Source of the DNA: Fuerstiella sp.
GTDB taxonomy: Bacteria > Planctomycetota > Planctomycetia > Planctomycetales > Planctomycetaceae
Direction: 5' to 3'
NCBI GenBank assembly: GCA_029245955.1
Contig: JAQWOH010000047.1
Location: 62,001-126,000, forward strand
DNA length: 64,000 nt
Under the pieces are notes generated by a model. That model was not told where the DNA came from, searched no databases, and worked only from the letters and a program-made list of their open reading frames with translations. A program made the position numbers and the translations under genes. Within the stretch, counting starts at the first letter, position 1, and each line of letters starts with the position of its first letter. Of the stretch, positions 28,371-37,521 are shown piece by piece.

Positions 28371-29799
28371 TAAGTCACCTAAGGTGATGAATACTCGTCG
28401 CGACATGATTGCTCGAAGTTCCCTCGGTTTCGGGCTGACCGCGCTGTCCGGCCTGCTGGCGACGGACCGTACGGGGCTGTGCGCTTCAGAAGAGGTAACT
28501 ACACCGTTCCGTACCCCGCCATCTCGCGCAAAGAGTGTCATCTTCTGCTTCATGTCCGGAGGCGTTTCGGCCGTAGATACGTTCGATCCAAAACCGCAGC
28601 TCAAAATTGATCATGGCAAGCCGATGCCGGTCCCGGTCAAGCCGACCATGTTTAACGCCAACGGCAACATTATGGCCAGTCCGTGGGAATTCAAAAACTA
28701 CGGTGAGTGCGGTCTGCCCGTCAGCGACCTTTTTCCGCACATCGCCACGTGTGTGGACGATCTGGCAGTCGTGCGTTCGATGACCAGCATCGCCAACGAG
28801 CACGCTCAGGGAAATTATTTCATTCACACCGGGTTTTCACTGGCGGGGTATCCCAGCGCCGGAGCATGGGTAAATTACGGATTGGGCAGCGAGAACGATA
28901 ACCTGCCTGGATACGTGGTCCTGGCGAGCGGCGGTTCGCCACTGGGCGGGATCGGCATCTACGGCAACGGCTTTCTGCCAGCCGTTCATCAGGCGTCGCT
29001 TATCGACCCAAGTCAGCCCGAACCACTGACCAACATCACTCCGCGCGAACCGGCCAGTCGACAGCGCAAGCGTTTGCGATTCGTCGAGCAGATGGACCGT
29101 CGACAGCTCTTACAGCGTGGTCATGACGAACAGGTCGAGTCTGCGATTCGCAATTATGAAACGGCGTTCCGCATGCAGACGGCCGTTCCTTCGCTGGTCG
29201 ATCTCTCAGAAGAAACGGAAGCAACCCAGCAGCTGTACGGCTTGAATTCGGCCGTGAAGGAGACCGCTGGCTACGGACAACAATGCCTGCTGGCTCGCCG
29301 ACTGGTCGAGCGGGGCGTGCGATTTATTGAACTGACGTGTCTGCCTCGACCGGCGGATCTCGGTCAGATCGGCAACCCCTGGGACCAGCACGGCGGGCTG
29401 AAGGTGGGCCACGCGGAGATGGCTCGGCAGGTGGACCAGCCCATCGCCGGTCTGATCCGTGACCTGAAACAGCGCGGGCTGTTTGACGAAACGCTGATCG
29501 TATGGGCCGGCGAATTCGGACGCACGCCGTTCGCCCAGGGGACGGACGGCCGCGATCACAATCCGTTCGGGTTCAGCGTCTGGCTCGCCGGCGGCGGCGT
29601 GAAAGGTGGCTCAGCCTACGGCGCGACCGACGATCTCGGTTACCACGCTGTCGAAAATGTGGCGACTATATATGACCTCTGGGCCACGGTGCTGCATCAG
29701 CTGGGAGTAGACCACGAAGCCCTGACGTACCGCTTCGGTGGCCGAGACTTTCGTCTGACCGACGTTCATGGCAATGTTATCCGCGATATTCTGGCTTGA
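28360..29799 (+). CDS. DUF1501 family exported protein, partner of PSD1 protein
   Basis: 479-aa DUF1501 protein. The N-terminus [19 protein letters not shown] is a Tat-like leader. Family signatures are [38 protein letters not shown] and [17 protein letters not shown]. The start at 28360 has a strong Shine-Dalgarno AAGGAG (28347-28352) with 7-base spacing and overlaps the PSD1 stop, so the two are translationally coupled. This PSD1-DUF1501 tandem is the standard planctomycete pair, implying that the proteins act together. Function unknown. Confidence 0.92.
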   Translation: MSADKSPKVMNTRRDMIARSSLGFGLTALSGLLATDRTGLCASEEVTTPFRTPPSRAKSVIFCFMSGGVSAVDTFDPKPQLKIDHGKPMPVPVKPTMFNANGNIMASPWEFKNYGECGLPVSDLFPHIATCVDDLAVVRSMTSIANEHAQGNYFIHTGFSLAGYPSAGAWVNYGLGSENDNLPGYVVLASGGSPLGGIGIYGNGFLPAVHQASLIDPSQPEPLTNITPREPASRQRKRLRFVEQMDRRQLLQRGHDEQVESAIRNYETAFRMQTAVPSLVDLSEETEATQQLYGLNSAVKETAGYGQQCLLARRLVERGVRFIELTCLPRPADLGQIGNPWDQHGGLKVGHAEMARQVDQPIAGLIRDLKQRGLFDETLIVWAGEFGRTPFAQGTDGRDHNPFGFSVWLAGGGVKGGSAYGATDDLGYHAVENVATIYDLWATVLHQLGVDHEALTYRFGGRDFRLTDVHGNVIRDILA

Positions 29800-29939
29800 C
29801 ACTGCGAATCAGTCGTCGCCGGTCGTTCGTTATCGCCTGGTTTTGAAAGAACTTTGCAGCCACCTGAGTTTTTGTCCCACGGGCGGACGAGTCGGCCACG
29901 GAGACAACAGGTTGCTGCAGGGATGAAATATTCAGCCGA

Positions 29940-29972
29940 CCGATAATTGCAGGTATTCTTGCTGATTATCGG
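29940..29972 (+). terminator. Imperfect hairpin after the DUF1501 gene
   Basis: CCGATAAT (29940-29947) pairs with ATTATCGG (29965-29972), with an additional inner GC pairing and a bulge; a GTTTTCT tract follows some bases later. It lies 140 bases after the stop and is a possible terminator. Confidence 0.35.
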
Positions 29973-29986
29973 GGCCCGAGTTTTCT

Positions 29987-30196
29987 CTGTTTGGCGAACG
30001 ATTACCTGATCGAGCCGTCTACGATTTCGTCCAGCACTATCAAGCTGAACGCAATCGCCAGGGCTTGGAAAACAATCTTATCGATCTCGCGGTAGAGGTC
30101 GGTGCAGTTGCCCGAAAGGTCGAATGCCATGAATGACTTGACGGTCTGCTGAATTCTTATCATCGCGCGGTGTGCAGCCGAACAATATCATTCTGA
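29987..30196 (+). mobile_element. Integrase/transposase C-terminal fragment (mobile element remnant)
   Basis: The frame starting at 29987 reads LFGERLPDRAVYDFVQHYQAERNRQGLENNLI, then, past a TGA at 30134-30136, LDGLLNSYHRAV to a stop at 30194. This matches the end of DDE integrase-core transposases, where the core closes with HYHxERNHQGLxNxLI and RRxxLGGLLNYYHR. Everything upstream of this tail, including the DDE catalytic part, is missing and no inverted repeats were found. The rest of the 482-base gap (29800-30281) has no other gene. It is a scar of a former insertion. Confidence 0.7.
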
Positions 30197-30281
30197 GGCC
30201 GTCCGGGACTCGGAGGGACCGATATGTGCTGATCAAGATCATGGACTCTTGTGATGTCGTTCGTTTTCTCGCGGTCGGGGA

Positions 30282-31358
30282 TTAACGGACGCTGCGACTA
30301 ACGGCAGGTTGCTGCTGTGTGATGCAGTGGAACGCCCCCAGTCCCGACACCAGATCAATAGCTTCAACGCCGACGATCCGATGACGGGGAAACGCTGCTT
30401 GCAGAATCTGCATCGCCTCGTCGTCGGCAGAATCGTTAAACAGCGGCACAACGACTCCGCCATTCACAATGTGAAAATTACAGTACGATGCCGGAAGGCG
30501 GCGGCCCTGGTGAAACTTCGGTGCGGGCATCCGAAGTTCAACGGGGCGAAGACCGGAACCACAATTGTTCTGTACTTCAGCGACTGCCCGGAAGTTAGCG
30601 CGAAGATCAGCGGCTTCCGGAGCGTCTGAGTCGCAGGGAGCTGCGACGAGTACATTCTCTTCATCCGTGAACCGAGCGATCTGATCCACATGGCCGTCGG
30701 TGTCGTCACCTGAAATGCCGCAACCTGGCAGCCAGACTACGGTTTCCACGCAAAAGAATTTTTGCATCAGTGCTTCGGTCGCCGGGCGACCATATCGTGG
30801 ATTACGACCGGCGTTCAGCAGACAGCTTTCCGTCGTGATTGCAGTCCCTTTGCCATTTCCTTCCACTGCCCCGCCCTCAAGAATAATGCCAGGCTGCACA
30901 CAGGGGATGACCAGGTGGCGGGCAATCTGTTCAGTAACCGCGGCGTCCCTGTCCCACGGTGGATACTTCTCACCCCACGCGTTGTAGCCCCAGTCGACAG
31001 CGATCTGCGGTGGCACATCTGTCACCCCGGGAACCGAATTCAGAAAAATGGGGCCGTAGTCACGACACCACGCATCATTGGTCCGGATGTCGACCATGCA
31101 GACCTCAAAAGTCGCGGCGGATTTCTCGCACGCGACGTCGACCAGCGGCTGAACATCACGTACAGCGTCCATTCCGCCAACAAGCAGGTTAACGCGTTCG
31201 AAGCACGCGATGGCTGCGACAAACTGAGCAAAAACAGCTGGAATGTCTCTAAAGAGACCGGGCCAGGTTGCCTCGTTGACCGGCCATGAGATCCAGGTGG
31301 CGTTGTGAGTTTCCCACTCCGCTGGCCAGCGGTAATGAGTCAGATCGATATCGGGCAC
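30282..31358 (-). CDS. aguA: Agmatine deiminase
   Basis: 358-aa cytoplasmic enzyme of the agmatine deiminase (PAD_porph) family, converting agmatine to N-carbamoylputrescine and ammonia. Visible family segments are RWPAEWETHNATWISWP, DAWCRDYGPIFL, GGAVEGNGKGTAI, GDDTDGHVDQIARF and the catalytic-cysteine region HCITQQQP with C345. The start codon is GTG. The N-carbamoylputrescine amidase gene lies 149 bases upstream on the same strand, giving the complete two-step route to putrescine. Together with the usual arginine decarboxylase (not in this window) this would make putrescine from arginine. Confidence 0.92.
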   Translation of the reverse strand: MPDIDLTHYRWPAEWETHNATWISWPVNEATWPGLFRDIPAVFAQFVAAIACFERVNLLVGGMDAVRDVQPLVDVACEKSAATFEVCMVDIRTNDAWCRDYGPIFLNSVPGVTDVPPQIAVDWGYNAWGEKYPPWDRDAAVTEQIARHLVIPCVQPGIILEGGAVEGNGKGTAITTESCLLNAGRNPRYGRPATEALMQKFFCVETVVWLPGCGISGDDTDGHVDQIARFTDEENVLVAAPCDSDAPEAADLRANFRAVAEVQNNCGSGLRPVELRMPAPKFHQGRRLPASYCNFHIVNGGVVVPLFNDSADDEAMQILQAAFPRHRIVGVEAIDLVSGLGAFHCITQQQPAVSRSVR

Positions 31359-31507
31359 GGCTGGAACATTTGTAGAGGGGCGGTCACGGTCGAAGCATCC
31401 TTAGAAAGAGAACATTAAGCTGCAAACACCGTTGCCGGAAGTGTTTGCACATCTGTTCGGCCGGACCTGCCAGACCGTATCCTGTTTGATCCTGAAATGG
31501 CTGCCGA

Positions 31508-32386
31508 TCATTCTGCCCAACGGTCCATCAGGCCATCGTACATATCAATCCTTCTGTCTCGAAAGAACGGCCAGTGTGTTCGAGCCGTATTGATAAGTGA
31601 CAAGTCGCAATCCACCACCAGATTCTGCTCGGCGTTCTGTGACGCCTGAGACAGCACGTTGCCGTACGGATCGGACAGAAACGATCCTCCCCAGAATTCG
31701 ATTTCTCCTTCGACGCCGACACGGTTGGTTGCGGCAACAAACAGACCGTTGGCAATTGCGTGACTGCGAATCATGGTCTGCCAAGCCGAAAACTGGCTGA
31801 CACCCAGCTGTGCTTTTTCGCCGGGAATCCATCCAATCGCCGTCGGAAAAAAAATCAAATCCGCCCCCTGCATCGCTGTCAGTCGAGCGGCTTCAGGGAA
31901 CCACTGATCCCAGCAGATGCCGACGCCGATTCGGCCGTATCTTGTGTTGAAGACCTGAAACCCCAGGTCCCCCGGCGCGAAGTAGAATTTCTCGTGATAC
32001 AGCGGATCGTCGGGAATGTGCGTCTTTCGATACTGTCCTGCCACCGAACCATCCGCGTCAATCATAACCGCCGAATTGTGATACAGACCGTGTGCTCGCA
32101 TCTCAAACAGGGGCACGATCACGACAACCTCCAGCCCCTTTGCAATCTGAACGATGGCATCCGTTGTAGGGCCGGGGATTGGTTCTGCCAATTTAAATCG
32201 GGCGTGGTCTTCTGCCTGACACGGATACTGCAGGTTGAAGACTTCCTGCAGACAGATGACCTTTGCGCCGGCAGAGGCAGCCGCGCGAATGTGTTCGACT
32301 GTGCGTTCAAGATTGACATTCGGGTCCGGAGAGCACGTCGTCTGAATAAGACCCACGGTAACGTAACGAGAAGAATTGACGGGCAC
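31508..32386 (-). CDS. aguB: N-carbamoylputrescine amidase (nitrilase superfamily)
   Basis: 292-aa cytoplasmic enzyme expected to hydrolyse N-carbamoylputrescine to putrescine, CO2 and ammonia. The nitrilase-superfamily triad is E48 (LQEVF), K121 (YRKTH) and C158 (GICWDQWFPE). The family-typical HEKFYFAPGD and WGGSFLSDPYG also occur. No signal peptide, unlike the exported nitrilase at 5736. The start codon is GTG. Context with agmatine deiminase downstream makes the specific assignment stronger than similarity alone. Confidence 0.9.
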   Translation of the reverse strand: MPVNSSRYVTVGLIQTTCSPDPNVNLERTVEHIRAAASAGAKVICLQEVFNLQYPCQAEDHARFKLAEPIPGPTTDAIVQIAKGLEVVVIVPLFEMRAHGLYHNSAVMIDADGSVAGQYRKTHIPDDPLYHEKFYFAPGDLGFQVFNTRYGRIGVGICWDQWFPEAARLTAMQGADLIFFPTAIGWIPGEKAQLGVSQFSAWQTMIRSHAIANGLFVAATNRVGVEGEIEFWGGSFLSDPYGNVLSQASQNAEQNLVVDCDLSLINTARTHWPFFRDRRIDMYDGLMDRWAE

Positions 32387-32532
32387 TTGAGCTGTTCTCT
32401 TGGAAAAACAGGTATCAACAGAGGAACGTGGCAGACTGTTGCCAAAGGCTATCCGTGCCTGTGCGTCCCGTCAACGTGGTGAGTTGCCGCTGCCGACCAC
32501 GGCGGCAGCGGACAATGACAGGTGTCAGCGCA

Positions 32533-32563
32533 TGAAAAAGCCTCAGCAGATCGCTGAGGCTTT
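32533..32563 (-). terminator. Rho-independent terminator of the pilin-like gene
   Basis: Perfect stem 32537-32547 with 32553-32563 and a 5-base loop. Read leftward, the stem is followed by TTTTT C, 32 bases after the stop of the leftward gene ending at 32595. Confidence 0.8.
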
Positions 32564-32594
32564 CCATTAGCTGAGTATTTTCAGGGAGGCAACA

Positions 32595-32912
32595 CTATCG
32601 GTGACCGCCCCTCTTCTCACCGCGAATTCGTGAGTCGCAGCTGATGTCGCAGCTGCTGTCACATTCATCACGATAGTCCTGAAAGGAACTGCTGGCGACT
32701 CTTCCCTTCTTGGCGCTGGCAATTTTGTAGTAATACGACTGGTTGACGCTGCCAATAGCTGAGCCTAGGTCCTCCAGTTCTTCGTTTACGCCGTACGACA
32801 GTTCAGTCAATCCGACAATGACTCCCAGTACCAGAATGGTGCCGACAAGTACGATTTCTGCGGAGACAATGAACCCGTTTTCGTCATTCCTGAGTGCAGT
32901 GAAGATGTTCAT
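32595..32912 (-). CDS. Flp-pilin-like single-TM small protein
   Basis: 105-aa protein. The N-terminus MNIFTALRNDENGFIVSAEIVLVGTILVLGVIVG resembles the class III signal and hydrophobic helix of Flp-type pilins (a Gly preceding the helix and a Glu inside VSAEIVL). After the helix come a conserved-looking ELEDLGSAIGSVNQSYYY, then a Cys- and Arg-rich tail. It may be an abundant surface or membrane protein of planctomycetes. It is a single gene with its own terminator. No tad/flp assembly genes are present in the window, so a pilus role is uncertain. Confidence 0.7.
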   Translation of the reverse strand: MNIFTALRNDENGFIVSAEIVLVGTILVLGVIVGLTELSYGVNEELEDLGSAIGSVNQSYYYKIASAKKGRVASSSFQDYRDECDSSCDISCDSRIRGEKRGGHR

Positions 32913-33218
32913 GGTTGGAATCCTGATTTGCCTGTTTCGGTGTTCAGCAACATGAACCTGCTTCGCGTCGCTGTTAACAAGACGTAAAGCAGGCTTGATG
33001 CCAGAAATAAAAAAACGAAGCCACCGCGACTTGTTTTTCGACGCAAGCCCCGTTTTGTATACGGTTTGTGGTGATTGTTAAGGTGCCCCGGTGTGACCGC
33101 TGTAAATTGACCGAGCCGGACGGTTGTTGACTTCCGTCAACGCAGATCGACATTACGATGTCTCAAAGCAACGCTTGTTGCCTGTTCTTCCCATTTCAGA
33201 CTGCGACTGCATCTATCT
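32913..33218. other. Divergent intergenic region
   Basis: 306 bases between the pilin-like gene and a sulfatase gene. It has an A-rich run and a T-rich stretch near 33005-33050 able to form weak imperfect pairing. No gene was seen. Confidence 0.4.
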
Positions 33219-34619
33219 ATGACTGACACTCGGCCTAATATTCTGTGGTACTGCACTGACCAGCAGAGATTCGACACCATCGCTGCGCTGGGCAACGAGT
33301 ATGTTCAGACACCGACCATCGACCAGTTTGTGGAAGATGGCGTGGCGTTCACGTCCGCATACTGCCAGAGCCCGATCTGCACCCCAAGTCGTTCCAGCTT
33401 CATGACAGGGATGTACCCCAGCCGAGTCCACAACACTCGCAATGGAAACGACACATTTCCGGATCATCCGCCATTGATCAGCAAGCTGCTGGCCGACAGT
33501 GGTTACGACTGCGGTATGGTCGGAAAATTCCACCTTCAGAGTTCCGGTTACCGTACTGAGCCACGACTGGACGACGGTTATTCCTTCTGGAAGTTCAGTC
33601 ATGCGCCGCGTGACGACTGGGAGACCGGACATGATTACGCCGATTGGGTCAGGGCCAGGGGGGGCGACCTGGATGCCATGAGGCACTCTGATGAACGCGT
33701 CGTTCCGGAGATGCATCAGACGACGTGGGCTACGGACATGGCGATCGATTTTCTTGGTCACGAACGCTCCGGCCCGTGGATGCTGAGCATCAACATCTAC
33801 GATCCTCATCCACCTTTCGTTCCTCCAAAAGTCTACGCAGACCGGTTCGACCCCGATGACATGCCCGGTCCGTGGTTTCAGGAAAGCGATCTTGCGCAGC
33901 AGAAAAAACTGAAAGACATTGATTTTCAGGACGAGGTCCGTCGTCCCGAAGATCACGAGGCCAGACAGGCTCAGGCGCGCTACTATGCCATGATTGCACA
34001 GATCGATGACCAGTTTGCCCGGTTGCTGAAGGCTGTTGATGATGCCGGACAGACCGCCAATACGGTGGTCATCTTCACCAGCGACCACGGCGAAGCTCTG
34101 GGCGATCATGGACTGATGTTCAAGGGCTGCCGATTTTATGAAGGTCTTGTGCGAGTGCCCCTGATCTTCAGGTGGCCGGGGCACCTGAAGAACAACCTGC
34201 AAAGTGATGCTCTTGTGGAACTGCTGGATATCACAGCGACGGTGATTGAACTGGCCGAACTGGATCAGCCGGACTACATGCAGGGGCGATCTTTGCTTCC
34301 AATTCTGAAAGGTGATGCAGAACCGTCGCACTTTCGGGATTCCGTCCGCTGCGAATACTTCGAAGCATTGCACCCGCATTTTACGGGCGGCAGCGGCACG
34401 TTTGGCACGATGTATCGTAGAGGCCACTGGAAACTGGTCGTCTACCATGGCCACGGACTGGGAGAACTCTTCAACCTGAACGATGACCCGAAAGAATTTA
34501 ACAGTTTGTGGGACGACCCCGCCCATTCAGAGCTCAAGGCCCAACTGATGTTTGAGAGCTTTGACCAGCACGTCCTACTGACAACGGACGTCGGCAGCGA
34601 GAGGATCGCGCCGATGTAA
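33219..34619 (+). CDS. Cytoplasmic sulfatase (family S1)
   Basis: 466-aa sulfatase. It starts MTDTRPNILWYCTDQQ, so there is no signal peptide and it probably works in the cytoplasm. The formylglycine motif is C54-T-P-S-R58. Other active-site elements are VGKFHLQ and the late TSDHGEALGDHGLMFKG. The CTDQQRFDT start resembles choline-sulfatase or arylsulfatase-type members. Substrate unknown; import of small sulfated compounds would be required. It needs a formylglycine-generating enzyme. The gene is followed at 105 bases by a DUF58 gene with no obvious functional link. Confidence 0.9.
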   Translation: MTDTRPNILWYCTDQQRFDTIAALGNEYVQTPTIDQFVEDGVAFTSAYCQSPICTPSRSSFMTGMYPSRVHNTRNGNDTFPDHPPLISKLLADSGYDCGMVGKFHLQSSGYRTEPRLDDGYSFWKFSHAPRDDWETGHDYADWVRARGGDLDAMRHSDERVVPEMHQTTWATDMAIDFLGHERSGPWMLSINIYDPHPPFVPPKVYADRFDPDDMPGPWFQESDLAQQKKLKDIDFQDEVRRPEDHEARQAQARYYAMIAQIDDQFARLLKAVDDAGQTANTVVIFTSDHGEALGDHGLMFKGCRFYEGLVRVPLIFRWPGHLKNNLQSDALVELLDITATVIELAELDQPDYMQGRSLLPILKGDAEPSHFRDSVRCEYFEALHPHFTGGSGTFGTMYRRGHWKLVVYHGHGLGELFNLNDDPKEFNSLWDDPAHSELKAQLMFESFDQHVLLTTDVGSERIAPM

Positions 34620-34724
34620 GCTCTACGTGATTTGCCTTGCCGCGGAAGGCAAACGGGCGAAGTCACCTATCCTTTTCTTCATTCAGGGGCAGCCACCGGC
34701 AGCTCTGTTACACGTCTTTGCACA

Positions 34725-35636
34725 ATGTCAAAACCATCCGTACTTCCCACAAACCCCGCCGAACTTGCCAGCTTTGGAAAGCTGGAACTCGTTGCGCGGC
34801 AGCTGGTGGAAGGACTGATGATGGGCCGACACCGCAGTCCGTTCAAAGGCTCCAGCGTCGAATTCGTTGAACATCGCGACTACCACCCGGGGGACGAACT
34901 TCGTCATATCGACTGGCGAGCATTCGGCAAGACCGGCCGATATTATGTGAAGGAGTTCGAGAACGAAACCAATCTTCGTGCTCAGATAATGGTCGATGTC
35001 AGCGGCAGTATGAGTTATGCGGGCAGTACGCTCAGCAAGTTCGAATACGCCCGCTTGCTGGCAGCATCACTGGCGTGGCTGCTGTTTGGTCAACGCGATT
35101 CTGTAGGGCTGGTGACCTTTGATTCCGACGTGAGGGACCAGCTGAAGCCGTCCAGCAATCGTGACGCATTTCGCCGGATGATGCACGTATTGGATACAGT
35201 CACGCCGGGCGAAGACACCAGCGTGGCAGACGTCATTGAGTCCGTTCTGCCGACAATTCAGAGAAGAAGTCTTGTCATTCTGATTAGTGACTGTTTCGAC
35301 AGCGTCGATGCCCTTGAGCATGTACTGCAGCGACTCAGACACGGACGTCACGAAGTGGTCATTTTTCGAATCGCCGCACCTGAAGAAATTGAATTTCCGT
35401 TTGATCGTCCCACTCAGTTTCGCAATCTCGAAAACATCGATCACCGCCTGCTGGTTGATCCGGCTCGTCTGCGCAAGGAATACCTTCGCCAATACAAGGA
35501 ATTTTCGACGGGGCTTCGAAAAATGTGCGGTACACTGGGCGTCGACTATCGCGTCATTCGCACATCGGACCCGCTGCAGACCGTCGTGGGCGAGTGGCTG
35601 GCTGAGCGCATGGCAATACAGGCTTCACGCCGCTGA
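34725..35636 (+). CDS. DUF58 domain protein with vWA-like MIDAS
   Basis: 303-aa protein. DUF58 signature segments are GRHRSPFKGSSVEFVEHRDYHPGDELRHIDWRAFGKTG (split over residues about 35-72) followed by a vWA-type strand IMVDVSGSM with a MIDAS-like DxSxS. Such proteins accompany MoxR ATPases and are thought to help assemble metalloenzymes or envelope complexes. No MoxR gene is seen here. The start at 34725 gives the family-length N-terminus; the frame opens at 34632 without a good start. The serine hydrolase gene follows closely. Confidence 0.88.
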   Translation: MSKPSVLPTNPAELASFGKLELVARQLVEGLMMGRHRSPFKGSSVEFVEHRDYHPGDELRHIDWRAFGKTGRYYVKEFENETNLRAQIMVDVSGSMSYAGSTLSKFEYARLLAASLAWLLFGQRDSVGLVTFDSDVRDQLKPSSNRDAFRRMMHVLDTVTPGEDTSVADVIESVLPTIQRRSLVILISDCFDSVDALEHVLQRLRHGRHEVVIFRIAAPEEIEFPFDRPTQFRNLENIDHRLLVDPARLRKEYLRQYKEFSTGLRKMCGTLGVDYRVIRTSDPLQTVVGEWLAERMAIQASRR

Positions 35637-35657
35637 CTTTTTTCTATGGAAATAATC

Positions 35658-36911
35658 ATGGTCCGTACTCTTGCACTGTTTGTCGTCTTGATCGCCACCA
35701 CTGCCGTCGTTTCCCGGACGACTGCGGATGATCTGTTGGTGGTGCCTCCCGCAACCGTCGGGATGTCGGCAGAAAAACTGGCGAGAGTCGATGTCATCAT
35801 GCAGGGACTGGTCGAAGACAGACAGTTGCCGGGGGCAGTTGTCCTGGTGGCCCGACATGGTCAGATCGCTCACCTGAAGTCATACGGCTACCGAAATGTC
35901 GAGAACAGGCTGCCGATGACAGACGATACCGTTTTTCGAATTTATTCCATGACCAAGTCATTGACATCGGCAGTTGTGCTGATGCTGGCGGAAGAGGAAA
36001 AACTGAAGCTGGACGACCCAGTCAGTCGATTCGTGCCTGAATTTTCAGCAATCAAGGTCTACACAGCAGATGGTGGCCGGACGCCAAAACGCCCGCCAAC
36101 CGTCCGTGATTTACTGAGACACACTTCCGGTCTGACCTACGGTCTGTTCGGCAATTCGGCGGTTGACAGAATGTACCGTGATGCACACGTTCTGTCGCCG
36201 GACGACGATCTGACAGCTTTCTCCGCAAAGGTCGGTCGCCTGCCACTTGAATTCGATCCGGGAACGCAATGGAAATACAGTGTCGCCAGTGACGTTCTTG
36301 GCCGAGTCATCGAGGTCTGTTCTGGCGAGTCGTTTGAAAAAGTGCTGCAGGACCGACTCCTGAACCCGTTGGGAATGGTTGACACCGGATTCCATGTTCC
36401 GGACGACAAGAGCGGGCGTTTTGCGACAGTCTACTCACCAGCTGAGCCAGACGGATTGCGACCGGTTGACGTGCCGCAAACGAGTGCCTTTCGGAAGGCG
36501 CCCGCATTCTTATCGGGCGGCGGCGGCCTCGTGTCAACAATCCACGACTATTTTCGGTTTTTGCTGATGATCTCTCGGGGAGGCAGTCATGACGGTGGTC
36601 GACTGTTGTCTCGCGAATCTGTACGACTTATGACAACTAATCAATTGCCACATGAAGTAAAGTCGATTGCCTTCGGAAACGACATTCGGCGCGGTGTCGG
36701 GTTCGGACTTGGTTTTTCGGTTCGAAAGGCGATGTCCGAGTGGGATCCCGATGGACGAATTGGTGAGTACGGCTGGGGCGGGGCCGCCAGCACTCATTAC
36801 TGGGTTTCACCCCAAGACGATCTGATCGTAATCACTATGGAACAGGTGACGCCCTACTCATTTCTAACTGAATGGGCCGTTAAGAAGGCAATATACGACG
36901 CTGTCGAATAG
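35658..36911 (+). CDS. Exported beta-lactamase-family serine hydrolase
   Basis: 417-aa class C beta-lactamase-fold hydrolase, an esterase or peptidase rather than a proven beta-lactamase. Signal peptide residues 1-24. Catalytic S97-M-T-K100 (SxxK), tyrosine motif WKYSVASDVLG, and a later GWGGAASTHYWVSP in place of the KTG box. The ATG at 35658 was chosen because GGAAA precedes it at good spacing and begins the signal peptide; 35646 is an in-frame alternative. Confidence 0.88.
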   Translation: MVRTLALFVVLIATTAVVSRTTADDLLVVPPATVGMSAEKLARVDVIMQGLVEDRQLPGAVVLVARHGQIAHLKSYGYRNVENRLPMTDDTVFRIYSMTKSLTSAVVLMLAEEEKLKLDDPVSRFVPEFSAIKVYTADGGRTPKRPPTVRDLLRHTSGLTYGLFGNSAVDRMYRDAHVLSPDDDLTAFSAKVGRLPLEFDPGTQWKYSVASDVLGRVIEVCSGESFEKVLQDRLLNPLGMVDTGFHVPDDKSGRFATVYSPAEPDGLRPVDVPQTSAFRKAPAFLSGGGGLVSTIHDYFRFLLMISRGGSHDGGRLLSRESVRLMTTNQLPHEVKSIAFGNDIRRGVGFGLGFSVRKAMSEWDPDGRIGEYGWGGAASTHYWVSPQDDLIVITMEQVTPYSFLTEWAVKKAIYDAVE

Positions 36912-37109
36912 TCGACTGTTGTGGTCGGCTACGGGCCGTCTGCCGATCCGTTCCGGCTCGTGGATAAGCTGGTTTCGCGCATTGCGTACTCCGATGTCCG
37001 GGCTGGCACAGCTGCCGTGCAGATTCCGCACATGCAATGCTCTTCCGGAAGTGCGCTGGCAGGACGTGTTGAATCTCAAACCGATATCAGACACCGTACC
37101 AAGAAAGAA

Positions 37110-37178
37110 GCACCGGGCGACTCGAAGGGAGAGGAGTCGCTCGGTGCCTCAGACGGATGAGACGAAGAAGCCTTCGTC
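37110..37178 (-). terminator. Tandem hairpins between convergent genes
   Basis: First stem 37110-37123 with 37134-37147, 14 bp with one G-T pair; second stem 37161-37167 with 37172-37178. Read leftward, the larger stem is followed by a T-rich TTCTTTCTT, so it should terminate the leftward lipoprotein gene and may also stop the rightward serine hydrolase transcript. The rest of the gap 36912-37269 shows no gene. Confidence 0.65.
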
Positions 37179-37269
37179 TACGGAGAGTAGCCTTTAAATC
37201 GGTTGAAATTTTCGTCGCACACAGCTCGCCGCGGATTTCAACTAAGCGATGCTGGTAATCAGTGTATTA

Positions 37270-37521
37270 TTAATAGGTTGGCAGAGCGTCGATCGGAGCC
37301 ATTGCAGTTGCGGGATAACCGGGAGCAAATGCCGTCTGCTGACCGGGTGCAAACGCTGAGGGGTATCCACCCTGGACGCCACCGCAGCTTCCACAACTTC
37401 CACAGCCGCCGGCAGCGGGATAACCAGCGCCGTATCCACCACCAAAGCCATGCATGAGGCAGCAACCGGTCATTGAGCACATTAATAGCAGACCGGTACA
37501 AAACATTACAAAACGGTTCAT
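37270..37521 (-). CDS. Small Gly-rich lipoprotein
   Basis: 83-aa protein. The signal peptide ends in a lipobox-like SMTGC (about residues 14-18), then a Gly/Cys-rich stretch (GFGGGYGAGYPAAGGCGSCGSCGG) and an Ala/Pro/Gln-rich tail. A strong Shine-Dalgarno GGAGG lies 7 bases before the ATG at 37521, which decides the start; the longer frame to 37710 is unlikely. Small abundant Gly-rich lipoproteins of this kind are common in planctomycetes. Function unknown. Confidence 0.75.
   Translation of the reverse strand: MNRFVMFCTGLLLMCSMTGCCLMHGFGGGYGAGYPAAGGCGSCGSCGGVQGGYPSAFAPGQQTAFAPGYPATAMAPIDALPTY

Noticed and set aside
27732-28604. 290-aa minus-strand frame
   Set aside because: Antisense to the PSD1/DUF1501 junction; composition reflects the opposite strand.
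33213-34526. 437-aa minus-strand frame
   Set aside because: It is antisense to an intact sulfatase with clear motifs; the long frame is a codon-bias shadow without domains.
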